The notes beneath the pieces are model-generated. The model had not been told where the DNA came from. It saw only the letters and a list, made by a program, of their open reading frames with translations, and did not search any database. The position numbers and the translations under genes were made by a program. A DNA stretch of 64,000 bases from PSRI01 sp041484195 (GTDB lineage Bacteria > Bacteroidota > Bacteroidia > Chitinophagales > Chitinophagaceae), in the NCBI GenBank assembly GCA_041484195.1, contig JBGPHC010000001.1, positions 248,001-312,000 of the forward strand. The letters run 5' to 3'. Position 1 is the first letter of the stretch, and every line of letters begins with the position of its first letter. This document shows, piece after piece, positions 27,393 to 36,382 of this stretch.

Positions 27393-28940
27393 TTGAACAA
27401 AGAGTTGATTATTAACGCAGCCCCCATGGGGGTCGAGATTGCCCTGCTGGAAGACAAAAAACTGGTAGAGTTGCATCATGAAAAAGCAGATGCCAGTTTT
27501 GCAGTGGGTGATTTGTACCTGGGAAAAGTGAAAAAGCTTATCCCAGGACTGAATGCCGCTTTTGTAGATGTGGGTTTCGAAAAAGATGCATTTCTCCACT
27601 ATACCGATCTTAGTCCTTATGCCAGGTCGCTCCTGAAATTCACTCACCAGGCCATGAATGAAAAGTCACCGGGTGGATTTGATTTTTCCAAATTTGAAAT
27701 TGAGCCCGAGATCATCAAGACCGGAAAGATCAATGAGGTGCTGGGACAGAAACCGAATATACTGGTTCAAATTCTCAAAGAACCAATTGCTGCCAAAGGC
27801 CCCCGTCTCAGTTGCGAAATATCCCTGCCTGGAAGATTTGTAGTACTCACGCCTTTCAACGATATAATCGCGGTCTCCAGAAAAATCCATTCAGCAGATG
27901 AAAGAAAGAGACTCCAAAAGATCGTAGAATCCATCAAACAAAAAAATTTCGGAGTCATTGTTCGTACTGCCGCCGAAGGAAAAAATACGGCGGAATTGCA
28001 TGAGGACCTGACTATGCTGGTATCCAGTTGGAAAAGCATTCAGGAAAATCTCAAAGGAGCCACGGCGCCATGCAAGATCATGAGTGAACAAACTAAGACT
28101 ACCAGCATGCTAAGAGATCTTCTGAATGAAGACTTTAACAGAATTGTGGTCAACGACAAGAATATTTTTAACGATACGCGTACCTATATTCAGAAAATCG
28201 CTCCCGAAAAGACCGATATTGTTTCATTTTATCATAATGGCGCTCCAATCTTCGACCAGTATGGCGTAACCAAACAGGTCAAAGCCGCTTTTGGTAAAAC
28301 GGTAAACCTCCCCAGCGGCGCCTACCTGATAATTGAACACACGGAAGCCCTCCATGTAATTGATGTCAACAGTGGATATAAAAGCGTAAGTAATAACCAG
28401 GAGTTGAACGCGCTCGAAACAAACCTGGAAGCCGCCGCTGAAATTTCCCGGCAATTGCGCTTACGCGACCTGGGTGGAATTATAGTAGCGGATTTTATTG
28501 ACATGAAACTTCCCGACAATAAGCGCAGGCTGATTGAAGCCATGGAGGATTTCATGCGTCCCGACAGAGCTAAACACGCCGTACTCCCGATCTCGAAATT
28601 CGGTCTCATGCAAATAACGCGTCAGCGCATGAAGCCGGAAGTGAATATCAATACACAGGAAGTATGCCCTACCTGCAATGGTACCGGGAAGATCTCATCG
28701 ACCCTGATATTGGAAGATGAGATTGAAAAGAACCTGAGCTACCTTGTGATGCAGAAACACAAAGGCCTTACCATTACTGTGCATCCCATTATTTATGCCT
28801 TTCTTACCAAGGGGTTTCTTTCCATCCGCAGAAGGTGGAGCTGGAAATACAAGCAAAAGATCCGCGTCAAAGCCAATAACAACTACCACCTTACCCAATT
28901 CCATTTCTTCGATCAGAATGAGGAAGAGATCAAGTTATAA
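27393..28940 (+). CDS. rng: Ribonuclease G/E family protein
   Basis: A 515-residue RNase E/G catalytic protein without the long C-terminal scaffold of RNase E. It shows the N-terminal S1 domain (GDLYLGKVKKLIPGLNAAFVDVG), the catalytic Mg-binding site HVIDVNSGYKS with the second Asp in IIVADFIDM, and the Zn-link CPTCNGTG. It matures rRNA and cuts mRNA. The start is TTG at 27393, which gives the family-typical MNKELIIN; an AAGGA stretch lies about 8 bp upstream. Confidence 0.94.
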   Translation: MNKELIINAAPMGVEIALLEDKKLVELHHEKADASFAVGDLYLGKVKKLIPGLNAAFVDVGFEKDAFLHYTDLSPYARSLLKFTHQAMNEKSPGGFDFSKFEIEPEIIKTGKINEVLGQKPNILVQILKEPIAAKGPRLSCEISLPGRFVVLTPFNDIIAVSRKIHSADERKRLQKIVESIKQKNFGVIVRTAAEGKNTAELHEDLTMLVSSWKSIQENLKGATAPCKIMSEQTKTTSMLRDLLNEDFNRIVVNDKNIFNDTRTYIQKIAPEKTDIVSFYHNGAPIFDQYGVTKQVKAAFGKTVNLPSGAYLIIEHTEALHVIDVNSGYKSVSNNQELNALETNLEAAAEISRQLRLRDLGGIIVADFIDMKLPDNKRRLIEAMEDFMRPDRAKHAVLPISKFGLMQITRQRMKPEVNINTQEVCPTCNGTGKISSTLILEDEIEKNLSYLVMQKHKGLTITVHPIIYAFLTKGFLSIRRRWSWKYKQKIRVKANNNYHLTQFHFFDQNEEEIKL

Positions 28941-29009
28941 TAGAAAATGAGCCGGACTCGGGCCCAAATCCTTTCAAAATCAGGTTTAGTCCTGACTCTC
29001 TGGTCAGGC

Positions 29010-29699
29010 TTAGTTCCTGGACCTTCCTCCCCTATAAATCAGGATATATTGAAAAAGTGTCACCACCGAAGCAACTGCGGCCACTACATAGGTTAATGCC
29101 GCCCATTTCAGCGCGTCTTTTGCCTGGGGAAATTCGAGATTATTAGTGACATTGGTCTTTTGGAGCCAAGCCAGAGCTCTTCGGCTGGCATCGAGTTCAA
29201 CAGGTAAAGTAATAATAGAGAAAATGGTAATCAGGGCAAAGAGTGCAATACCCGCCAAAAGCAGGGCCGGGAATACCTTTAATAAGAGAATGCCCCCAAT
29301 TAGCACCCATTGAACCAGGGTTGAACTGAATTGAACCACAGGAACCAGCCGGCTACGGAGCATCAACCAACGGTACCCGCTAGCGTGTTGCAGGGCATGG
29401 CCAGATTCATGGGCCGCAACGGCCGCCGCCGAAACGGAATTGCCATTGTAAACTTCCGAACTGAGGTTAACGGTCTTGGTCAGGGGATTATAATTATCTG
29501 TTAAAAAACCATCTGATGCCTGTACCTGCACATCCAGGATCCCATTTTCCTTCAGCATCTTTTCAGCTACCTGCTTTCCGGTGAGACCGGATGACAGGAT
29601 GATCTTGCCATATTGCGCAAATTTGCTCTTGAGCTGGAAAGTTACCAGCATACTTATACCTACAAAAATTAAAGAGACAAGCCATATTGATCCCATCAT
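29010..29699 (-). CDS. YugP-type membrane zinc metallopeptidase
   Basis: A 229-residue protein of the zinc-dependent membrane peptidase family (YugP type). It has an N-terminal helix (about 4-22), the zinc motif AAHESGHALQHA near residue 90-101, two more hydrophobic helices (about 125-165) and a C-terminal one (about 200-220). The substrate is unknown. It converges with rng; between them, CCTGAC/GTCAGG (28991-29008) forms a short stem. Confidence 0.85.
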   Translation of the reverse strand: MMGSIWLVSLIFVGISMLVTFQLKSKFAQYGKIILSSGLTGKQVAEKMLKENGILDVQVQASDGFLTDNYNPLTKTVNLSSEVYNGNSVSAAAVAAHESGHALQHASGYRWLMLRSRLVPVVQFSSTLVQWVLIGGILLLKVFPALLLAGIALFALITIFSIITLPVELDASRRALAWLQKTNVTNNLEFPQAKDALKWAALTYVVAAVASVVTLFQYILIYRGGRSRN

Positions 29700-29948
29700 T
29701 AAATGTTTTATATAATCTTATATCAAACTTGCTACCACTCCCTGATTTTTGGCAAAAAGGGCCAAATTCCGGCCCCTTGGCAGTCGTTTTGGCAGGGCTT
29801 AAAAGTCAAAAAAAATGCTTGGACAAATTGACAATGGAGCCAGATTCTGCCTTCTGGGACTCTGTTGTAATCAATTGACAATCACACCTATAACGCATTA
29901 ATTACGGTCCATTCCGGGGAGCAAAAAGTTATTCACAAGACCTAAAAT

Positions 29949-30044
29949 TAATTTTGTTATGTGGAAGCAATTTGTAATTTAGTGCAAGAATTTAATGGGT
30001 TAGTAAGTACTAAAGGGTCAGCGCAAGTTGACCCTTTAACTTTT
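29949..30044 (+). ncRNA. Candidate small RNA transcription unit
   Basis: TAATTTTG (29949-29956) is a full -7 box. About 55 bp on, TAAAGGGTCA (30011-30020) pairs perfectly with TGACCCTTTA (30029-30038), 8-nt loop, followed by ACTTTTG. A transcript of about 80 nt from ~29963 to ~30044 is possible. The -33 box and the T-run are weak, and no known RNA family was recognised. Confidence 0.3.
30011..30044 (+). terminator. Perfect 10-bp hairpin, possible terminator
   Basis: Stem 30011-30020 with 30029-30038, loop GCGCAAGT, then AACTTTTG. The tract is interrupted, so termination may be partial. Confidence 0.5.
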
Positions 30045-30250
30045 GAAAATATCCATCATTTGCTCTGAATTTTTCCCTCAACCTTCACCGTGTTTTTCGG
30101 TTTTTTCTCATCCGTTTTGATTCTTTTCAAAAAAATTCTTCGGTCATCCTTTCTCAAGTTTCTGAATTCTTTCTTTTTAGAATTCCGGATTTTAAATTCG
30201 CGGCTTTCTAAAAAATATTCCCAATTATGGAAGGAGTGTATCTTTATTAG

Positions 30251-31645
30251 ATGAACAAAATCAAGACAGCATTTTTTTGTGGCAACTGTGGATATGAATC
30301 GGCAAAATGGGCGGGTAGATGTCCTTCTTGTGGCGAATGGAATACTTTTGTTGAAGAAGTGATTCATAAGGCTCCTTCCAGAAATGAGAAAGCGAGGGTT
30401 AGTTATTCTGATCAGGAAAAAATAATTAAGACAATCGGGCTGCATGAAATTTCTGGGTTTGATGAAAAACGCATCGTTACTCCTGATCAGGAGTTGAACC
30501 GGGTTTTAGGAGATGGAATCGTATTGGGAAGCATTGTGCTGGTGGCAGGTGAACCGGGAATCGGAAAATCCACACTATTCCTGCAAATGGGTTTGCAACT
30601 GAAAGACATCACAACCTTATACATCAGCGGAGAGGAGAGTGAACAACAGATCAAGATGCGCGCGGATCGTCTTCAATTGAAAAGCGAGAATTTTTACCTA
30701 CTCACCGAAACATCCACCCAGACCATATTCCAGGAAATTAAAAAATTACAGCCGCAACTGGTAGTGGTTGATTCCATTCAAACACTACATTCGCCCTATA
30801 TTGATTCTTCAGCAGGCAGCATTTCTCAAATCAGAGAATGTGCCGCCGAGTTTCAGCGATTTGCCAAAGACACGAATACGCCGGTCTTCCTTATCGGTCA
30901 CATTACAAAAGATGGAAGCATTGCTGGCCCGAAAATTCTGGAACATATGGTGGATACAGTACTCCAATTTGAAGGCGATCAACACTATGCCTATCGAATA
31001 CTACGCACGCTCAAGAATCGTTTCGGTCCCACTTCGGAATTGGGTATCTATCAAATGACCGGCCAGGGCATGCAGCCTGTAACCAATCCGTCGGAAATCC
31101 TTATCACCCAAAAAGAAGATCAACTCAGTGGCATCTCCATTGCCGCCACTCTCGAGGGCATGAGGCCGCTTTTAATAGAAGTACAGGCCCTGGTGACCCA
31201 ATCCGTTTATGGAACTCCCCAACGCACCGTGAGTGGCTTCGACCTCAGAAGACTGCAACTATTGCTGGCCGTGTTGGAAAAAAGAGGCGGATTCCTATTT
31301 GGAATGAAAGATGTCTTCATAAACATTGCCGGCGGTCTTAAGGTCGAAGATCCTGCTGCGGATCTGGCCATAGTATGCTCTTTGCTCAGCTCTTATGAAG
31401 ATATACCATTGCCAAACCATATTTGTTTTGCAGGAGAAGTGGGACTGAGTGGAGAAATCAGGGCGGTGAACCGCGTTGAACAACGTATAGCCGAAGCTGA
31501 AAAACTGGGCTTCGAAAAAATCGTCATCAGCAAATACAATCAGGCTTATCAGAAAAAGGCAGCCAGGCATTCCGGCGATAAAGAATCAGGTTTTGAAGTG
31601 GTGAGTATGGCCCGTGTGGAGGAACTTTATAAATATCTTTTTTAA
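30251..31645 (+). CDS. radA: DNA repair protein RadA
   Basis: A 464-residue RadA, a RecA-like ATPase that promotes branch migration in recombination. In order: a C4 zinc finger (CGNCGYESAKWAGRCPSCGEW), Walker A GEPGIGKST (about 96-104), the RadA-specific KNRFG motif near 257-261, and a C-terminal Lon-protease-like domain with GEVGLSGEIRAVNR. All motifs are intact. Confidence 0.96.
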   Translation: MNKIKTAFFCGNCGYESAKWAGRCPSCGEWNTFVEEVIHKAPSRNEKARVSYSDQEKIIKTIGLHEISGFDEKRIVTPDQELNRVLGDGIVLGSIVLVAGEPGIGKSTLFLQMGLQLKDITTLYISGEESEQQIKMRADRLQLKSENFYLLTETSTQTIFQEIKKLQPQLVVVDSIQTLHSPYIDSSAGSISQIRECAAEFQRFAKDTNTPVFLIGHITKDGSIAGPKILEHMVDTVLQFEGDQHYAYRILRTLKNRFGPTSELGIYQMTGQGMQPVTNPSEILITQKEDQLSGISIAATLEGMRPLLIEVQALVTQSVYGTPQRTVSGFDLRRLQLLLAVLEKRGGFLFGMKDVFINIAGGLKVEDPAADLAIVCSLLSSYEDIPLPNHICFAGEVGLSGEIRAVNRVEQRIAEAEKLGFEKIVISKYNQAYQKKAARHSGDKESGFEVVSMARVEELYKYLF

Positions 31646-31659
31646 CTAACAGAATTCCT

Positions 31660-32364
31660 TTGCTGAAGGCCCAGACCATATTATCAGACCTCTCACATTT
31701 GTTCTTTCCAAAAATTTGCGCGGGATGCGCTACTGATATTGTCTCATCCAATCATTTATTATGTCTCCATTGCCTCTCACACCTGAATCAAACGCAATTT
31801 GCATTTCTCGAAAATAATCCGGTGGAAAAGACCTGGTGGGGAAGAATGTCAGTTGTAGCGGCGATGAGCCAATTCTATTTTACCAAGAATTCACTCTTGC
31901 AAGCTCTTATTCACCAACTGAAGTACAAAGGGAACCGCGAGATCGGATTATATTTTGGGAAGATGATCGGCTACGACCTGCAGGCCTCGGAAAGATTTCA
32001 AAGTCTGGAAGTATTGATCCCTTTGCCACTTTTTCCGGATAAGGAAAAGAAAAGAGGATATAACCAGGCCACCCTCTTATGCGAAGGCATCGCCGGGATA
32101 TTGAATTTACCGGTTGCCACGGATGAGGTTCAAAGAGTAAGAGCCACCGATACACAGACTCATAAGAAAAGAATGGAACGCTGGGAAAATGTGGAGACCG
32201 TATTCGCAACCAGACATTCAAAAAGCCTGGAAAATAAAAATATCTTATTGGTGGATGATGTCATCACTACCGGGGCCACACTGGAAGCCTGCGGCAAGGC
32301 GATCCTGGAGGAAATTCCGGGAGTTCAATTGAGCATAGCGACGCTGGCATACGCGGACAATTAA
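31660..32364 (+). CDS. ComF-family phosphoribosyltransferase-like protein
   Basis: A 234-residue ComF/GntX protein. It has an N-terminal zinc-binding double CxxC (CAGC and CLHC, about 17-38) and a C-terminal PRTase domain with the PRPP motif LLVDDVITTGATLEACG (about 198-214). ComF proteins are linked to DNA uptake. The start must be TTG at 31660, since the first ATG lies after the zinc motif. It follows radA by 14 bp and is probably cotranscribed. A second uptake gene, comEC, is in this window. Confidence 0.88.
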   Translation: MLKAQTILSDLSHLFFPKICAGCATDIVSSNHLLCLHCLSHLNQTQFAFLENNPVEKTWWGRMSVVAAMSQFYFTKNSLLQALIHQLKYKGNREIGLYFGKMIGYDLQASERFQSLEVLIPLPLFPDKEKKRGYNQATLLCEGIAGILNLPVATDEVQRVRATDTQTHKKRMERWENVETVFATRHSKSLENKNILLVDDVITTGATLEACGKAILEEIPGVQLSIATLAYADN

Positions 32365-32400
32365 GATAATAGAATAATTTACTTTGCAGTTTGATGTTTC

Positions 32401-32462
32401 CCGACCTCGTCCGCCGCAGGTTTACTGGTCTTATCCGCCATAGGTATGCCGAAGGCGGGAAG
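32401..32462. repeat. Short imperfect repeat with dyads
   Basis: Two imperfect direct copies of a 16-bp unit, starting TCCGCCGCAGG (32410) and TCCGCCATAGG (32434), are followed by GGCGG (32454-32458), which can pair with either CCGCC. This looks like a degenerate short intergenic repeat between comF and the lipoprotein gene. No known family is assigned. Confidence 0.4.
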
Positions 32463-32509
32463 GCAGAAGGTTTCCAAATCCGGCATATAAAGCAGGAATT
32501 AATACTGGA

Positions 32510-33907
32510 ATGAAATCGCTCAGATACACCATTGCGTTCTTCTTATTATTATCGGCTATCCTGGCCTGTAAAAAGGAATCTTTCATAACCAGTTCAGGCG
32601 CCAACCTTTTTATTTCAACCGACAGCCTGCGCTTCGATACAGTATTCACTACAGCGGGTTCAATCACACAATCATTTACCGTTGTAAATACCAATGCTCA
32701 AAAATTGAGACTGAATACCATAAGTCTTGCCGGGGGAAATGCCTCTGCATTTAAGATAAATGTTGACGGTTATTCGGGGCCTGAACTCCACGATATTGAC
32801 ATAGAAGCAAACGACAGTATTTATGTATTTGTTTCGGTAACCATCCAACCCAATGCTGCCAATCTTCCATTCCTCGTGCTTGATAGCCTGCAATTCAGTT
32901 TTAATGGCAATGAAAGAAAGGTTCAACTGGAAGCCTACGGCCAAAACGCGCATTTCCTGAGATCGCAACTCCTCACGGGATCCGTTAACTGGTCAAATGA
33001 TCTTCCTTATGTTATATTGGGAGGCATATTGATTGACAGCAATGCGATACTCTCTGTGGACAAAGGATGCAGGATTTATCTCCATGCAGACGCACCTTTT
33101 ATTGTGGATGGCACCCTGCAATGCAATGGAACCAAATCAGACAGTATTATTTTCCAGGGCGACAGGTTGGATCAGGATTATCGGGGCCTTCCTGCCAGTT
33201 GGCCCGGAATCTACTTCAGAAGCAATAGCAGAAATAATGTTCTCACACATACGATCATAAAAAATGCCTACCAGGGCCTGATAGCAGATGCCCCTTCAAC
33301 CAATGGAAATCCCAAGCTGGCGCTTTATCAATGTGTCATTGATAATATTTACGATATCGGCATCCTGGGACTCAATACAAGGATTCTGGCTGAGAACTGC
33401 CTGGTAACAAATTGCGGCTCCAATATCGTGCTTGCCAAAGGAGGCGAATACCAATTCACTCACTGCACAGTGGCCAGCTACGGCAATCTTTATTTGGATC
33501 ATAAGAACCCTGTACTCTACCTGAATAACTGGGATAGTAGTTCCGGATCCCTACTCACATACGACATGAATGCAGTTTTTCTGAATTGCATTTTTTGGGG
33601 AGACTATGGCACGGTGGACGACGAACTTATCTTGAGCAGGAAGGGGGGCAATAATTTTAACGTGCTACTGGACCATGACCTTTACAAGGCGAAAAACGAT
33701 CCGGCTGACGCTCTGTTGAACAATATTATCATGAACCAGGATCCTTTGTTCGACAGTATCAGCGTAAATAAGCAATATTTTGACTTTCATATTGGCCTAA
33801 AGCCCTCCCCCGCTATTGGCGCGGGAATCACAACAACCGTCAGTACCGACCTGGATGAGAAAGCCCGCCCGGCAAGCCCCACACTTGGATGTTACGAGAA
33901 ACAATGA
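32510..33907 (+). CDS. Surface or periplasmic lipoprotein, probable beta-helix
   Basis: A 465-residue lipoprotein (lipobox AILAC, followed by KKES). The first ~140 residues are Ig-like (TQSFTVVNTNAQKLRLN resembles choice-of-anchor type domains). From about 150 on, short repeats such as GCRIYLHADAPFIVDG, LTHTIIKNAYQGLIAD and AENCLVTNCGSNIV suggest a right-handed parallel beta-helix. The C-terminus has a GLKPSPAIGAG motif seen at the end of many such helices. The function is unknown; the fold often binds or cleaves polysaccharides. Confidence 0.75.
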   Translation: MKSLRYTIAFFLLLSAILACKKESFITSSGANLFISTDSLRFDTVFTTAGSITQSFTVVNTNAQKLRLNTISLAGGNASAFKINVDGYSGPELHDIDIEANDSIYVFVSVTIQPNAANLPFLVLDSLQFSFNGNERKVQLEAYGQNAHFLRSQLLTGSVNWSNDLPYVILGGILIDSNAILSVDKGCRIYLHADAPFIVDGTLQCNGTKSDSIIFQGDRLDQDYRGLPASWPGIYFRSNSRNNVLTHTIIKNAYQGLIADAPSTNGNPKLALYQCVIDNIYDIGILGLNTRILAENCLVTNCGSNIVLAKGGEYQFTHCTVASYGNLYLDHKNPVLYLNNWDSSSGSLLTYDMNAVFLNCIFWGDYGTVDDELILSRKGGNNFNVLLDHDLYKAKNDPADALLNNIIMNQDPLFDSISVNKQYFDFHIGLKPSPAIGAGITTTVSTDLDEKARPASPTLGCYEKQ

Positions 33908-34056
33908 AAGGAGTGGAAATTAATGGTAAGGCAACGAAGACCGCATATTTTTCGTACCTTCAAACGCATCCTGCGTTAACGATTTGTTTATGAATTAAGC
34001 TCCTCAGACGCGGTTTTTAGCATCATCTTTGTCCTATAAATATAAATTACAAGTTT

Positions 34057-34569
34057 ATGATACGACTATTATTCCTCTCTCTTGCTTTTCTTATCACCTC
34101 TTCGATCTACGATTTCAAAGTTGATGGTCTCGAGGGTGGTTCCATTGATCTTTCTGCCTACAAAGGGAAAAAGATCATGATTGTAAACACAGCATCAAAA
34201 TGCGGCTATACGCCACAATATGCAGACCTTGAAAAATTATATGAGGCCTATAAAGACAGACTGGTGATCATAGGATTCCCCGCAAATAATTTCGGGCAAC
34301 AGGAACCCGGCACCAATTCTGAAATCAAAGAATTCTGTAAGAAGAATTATGGAGTCAGCTTTCCCATGGCAGGTAAGGTTTCCGTGAAAGGAGACGATAT
34401 TCATCCGCTTTTCAAATACCTGGTGGATGAGGCTGGCAAGCTGGGCGTGCAAGATCCTATCAAATGGAATTTCACAAAATTCCTGATCGATGAAAATGGA
34501 AAGCTCATAGCCGTGTTCCCCAGCAAGGTCACGCCGATGAGTGAGGAAATCACCAAATATCTCAATTGA
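34057..34569 (+). CDS. Glutathione peroxidase-family protein
   Basis: A 170-residue Gpx-type thiol peroxidase. It carries the catalytic Cys49 in NTASKCGYTPQY, FPANNFGQQEPG with the Gln of the catalytic tetrad, and the WNFTKFLI motif with its Trp and Asn. The N-terminal 15 residues are hydrophobic (MIRLLFLSLAFLITSS), which may export it to the periplasm. As in most bacterial Gpx, thioredoxin is the more likely reductant. The gene ends at a strong terminator. Confidence 0.9.
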   Translation: MIRLLFLSLAFLITSSIYDFKVDGLEGGSIDLSAYKGKKIMIVNTASKCGYTPQYADLEKLYEAYKDRLVIIGFPANNFGQQEPGTNSEIKEFCKKNYGVSFPMAGKVSVKGDDIHPLFKYLVDEAGKLGVQDPIKWNFTKFLIDENGKLIAVFPSKVTPMSEEITKYLN

Positions 34570-34599
34570 GGCTGAAGCCGTAAGTCAATAACTAATTTG

Positions 34600-34635
34600 A
34601 AAGTGATGGAACCGGGGGTTGCATCACTTTTTTTA
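34600..34635 (+). terminator. Strong intrinsic terminator after the glutathione peroxidase gene
   Basis: AAAGTGATG (34600-34608) pairs perfectly with CATCACTTT (34622-34630), with an inner AACC/GGTT stem across a G-G mismatch and a GGG loop. A T run continues through 34634. Confidence 0.88.
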
Positions 34636-34668
34636 TTTCCGGGATTAATCATCTTGATTTTATCTTTG
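34636..34668 (+). promoter_or_regulatory. Candidate holB promoter, nearly leaderless
   Basis: TATCTTTG (34661-34668) fully matches the -7 box. TTTC (34636-34639) is a one-mismatch -33 box at 21-bp spacing. The start would fall at about 34675, at the holB ATG (34674). Confidence 0.5.
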
Positions 34669-34673
34669 GGCTC

Positions 34674-35885
34674 ATGGCATTCAGGGAAGTTATAGGACAA
34701 GAAGGTTTAAAGGAACAGCTGGTGCAACTGGTTCACCAAAACAGGTTGAGCCACGCCTTATTATTCCTTGGCAAGGAAGGTGCAGGTGCGCTCCCTTTGG
34801 CGATTGCATTCGCCCAATATGTGGTTTGTGAAAAAGTGAATAAGAGAGGCGCTGGGAATAATGGCCCGTCTTTATTCGGGGATTCGGCTTCCGGCCCCAG
34901 CCAGGAACAGACATTTTACCGGGATGCCTGCGAAGAATGTTCGGCCTGCATCAAAGCGAAGCAACTCATCCATCCCGACATTCATTTTTCCTACCCGGTG
35001 GTTTCCAGGAAAGCGGGCGACAAACCTGTCAGCACGGATTATGCCAGGGAATGGAGGGAATTTTTCCTGCAATATCCCTATGGCAACGCCTACGACTGGC
35101 TGCAATTCATCGAGGCCGAAAATAGGCAGGGCAATATCACATCCTATGAATGTGGTGATATCCTGCGCAAGCTCAATCTCAAGAGTTTTGAAAGTGAATA
35201 CAAGATCCTGATCATGTGGATGCCAGAATACCTGGGTAATGAGGGCAACAAATTGCTTAAGCTGATTGAAGAGCCTCCTGCCAACACGCTGTTTATATTG
35301 GTGGCCGAAAATGAGAGTCTTGTCCTGCCAACTATTATTTCCCGTACACAATTGATAAAGGTTCCATTGCTCACCACGGATGAAATTGAAGCCGCCTTAA
35401 TTTCGAGGGGAGAAATCAATCCGGAGCAGGCAAGGCCCCTGGCATCTGTTTGTGAAAGTAATTACCGGGAAGCGCTGCAATTGCTGCAACACGCTGAAGA
35501 CGACTGGCAGGGACTTCTTAGGGAATGGTTGAATGCTATCTTAAAAACGGGCCCGGTTGCGCAGGTAAAATGGATCGAAGAGATGGGCAAAATGGGACGT
35601 GAAAAACAAAAGCAATTCCTCCGCTATTTCAACCACCTGCTGGAACAAAGCATACGGCTGAGGGTGATGCCTGCAGATACCATCCACCTTCCCGCCAAAG
35701 AAAAGGATTTTGCGAGCAGGTTAAACAAGATCGCATCCCTGGCCCAGCAGCAGGCAATAATTGAAGAACTCGATAAGGCTTCTTACTATATCGAGCGTAA
35801 TGCACATGCGAAGATGCTCTTCCATGCGCTCACCATCAAGCTCTATCATATTATATCCAATAAGATGCGCGTAGTCATGCAATAG
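34674..35885 (+). CDS. holB: DNA polymerase III delta' subunit
   Basis: A 403-residue clamp-loader subunit. The N-terminal AAA+ part begins MAFREVIGQEGLKEQL and has a degenerate P-loop GKEGAGALPLA, as expected for delta', which does not hydrolyse ATP. The zinc-binding cysteines are in ACEECSACIKA. RLSHALLFLG and TLFILVAENES are typical of the family. Some 50 residues longer than E. coli HolB, mainly from a loop at about 55-75. ricT lies downstream after 497 bp. Confidence 0.9.
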   Translation: MAFREVIGQEGLKEQLVQLVHQNRLSHALLFLGKEGAGALPLAIAFAQYVVCEKVNKRGAGNNGPSLFGDSASGPSQEQTFYRDACEECSACIKAKQLIHPDIHFSYPVVSRKAGDKPVSTDYAREWREFFLQYPYGNAYDWLQFIEAENRQGNITSYECGDILRKLNLKSFESEYKILIMWMPEYLGNEGNKLLKLIEEPPANTLFILVAENESLVLPTIISRTQLIKVPLLTTDEIEAALISRGEINPEQARPLASVCESNYREALQLLQHAEDDWQGLLREWLNAILKTGPVAQVKWIEEMGKMGREKQKQFLRYFNHLLEQSIRLRVMPADTIHLPAKEKDFASRLNKIASLAQQQAIIEELDKASYYIERNAHAKMLFHALTIKLYHIISNKMRVVMQ

Positions 35886-36382
35886 ACCTGATCATTTGGG
35901 GAAAGCTCAATGACATGAATTCAGCCAATCCCTTGTCCTGTGCCTTTCAAATCCGGTTCTGAAAAGCCGGTGTCCGGTCACAAATAAACAAATGCCAAAA
36001 GTTGACCCGGTTCTATGGCCAAATTCCATCCCAAAGGAATCCTGAGTATTTGCCAACATTTTGCTACATTTGAAAATGTATTTCCCGGGAATCGGGGTAT
36101 GAACAGATCAGGGAATTGTGCACAAGGCGTATGAGAGTTTGAAAAATGCTTATTTATTCCATATAATCACTCTATTGCAGTCATCACATATTCAGATCAT
36201 TAGACTGATGACCATAGATCCTGCCGCAGGCATTCAGCATTCCAGATTGCGGCTTTTTTGATCAGTTTCACAGGGTCTGATACCCTTGAGCTAAACGGTT
36301 TAAATTAGGCTTTACTGCTCCTGTATCTTCATACCACTTCCCGCTTCAGGAATCAATTATTAATTTATTTAATGCTTGTGAT
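35886..36382. other. Intergenic region between holB and ricT
   Basis: About 497 bp with no gene. TACATTTG (36065-36072) matches a -7 box but lacks a well-spaced -33 box. A hairpin with a T6 run lies at 36223-36259. A promoter-terminator pair about 150-190 nt apart could define a small RNA, but no known family is visible. Confidence 0.4.
36223..36259 (+). terminator. Terminator-like hairpin upstream of ricT
   Basis: GCCGCA (36223-36228) pairs with TGCGGC (36248-36253) across a 19-nt loop, followed by T6 (36254-36259). It is 124 bp before the ricT start and 340 bp after holB. Confidence 0.5.

Larger units (their letters stand above)
29700..30250. other. Structured intergenic region upstream of radA
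   Basis: About 551 bp. It holds three TTGGCA repeats (29749, 29777, 29789), two AATTGACAAT repeats (29826 and 29873), a perfect -7 box (29949-29956), a 10-bp perfect hairpin (30011-30038), then a very pyrimidine-rich stretch (30060-30190). TATCTTTA (30239-30246) is a near match to a -7 box just before radA. Confidence 0.5.

Noticed and set aside
28991..29008. Hairpin CCTGAC/GTCAGG between rng and the zinc peptidase gene as a bidirectional terminator
   Set aside because: No T-run on either strand, so it is mentioned only as a stem.
29959..29982. Seven-codon frame MWKQFVI after the -7 box upstream of radA
   Set aside because: The ATG would lie before the expected transcription start, so it would not be in the RNA.
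30056..30445. 129-codon minus-strand frame across the start of radA
   Set aside because: Half overlaps radA in antisense. The Lys/Arg-rich part comes from a pyrimidine-rich strand, and it has no start codon of its own outside radA.
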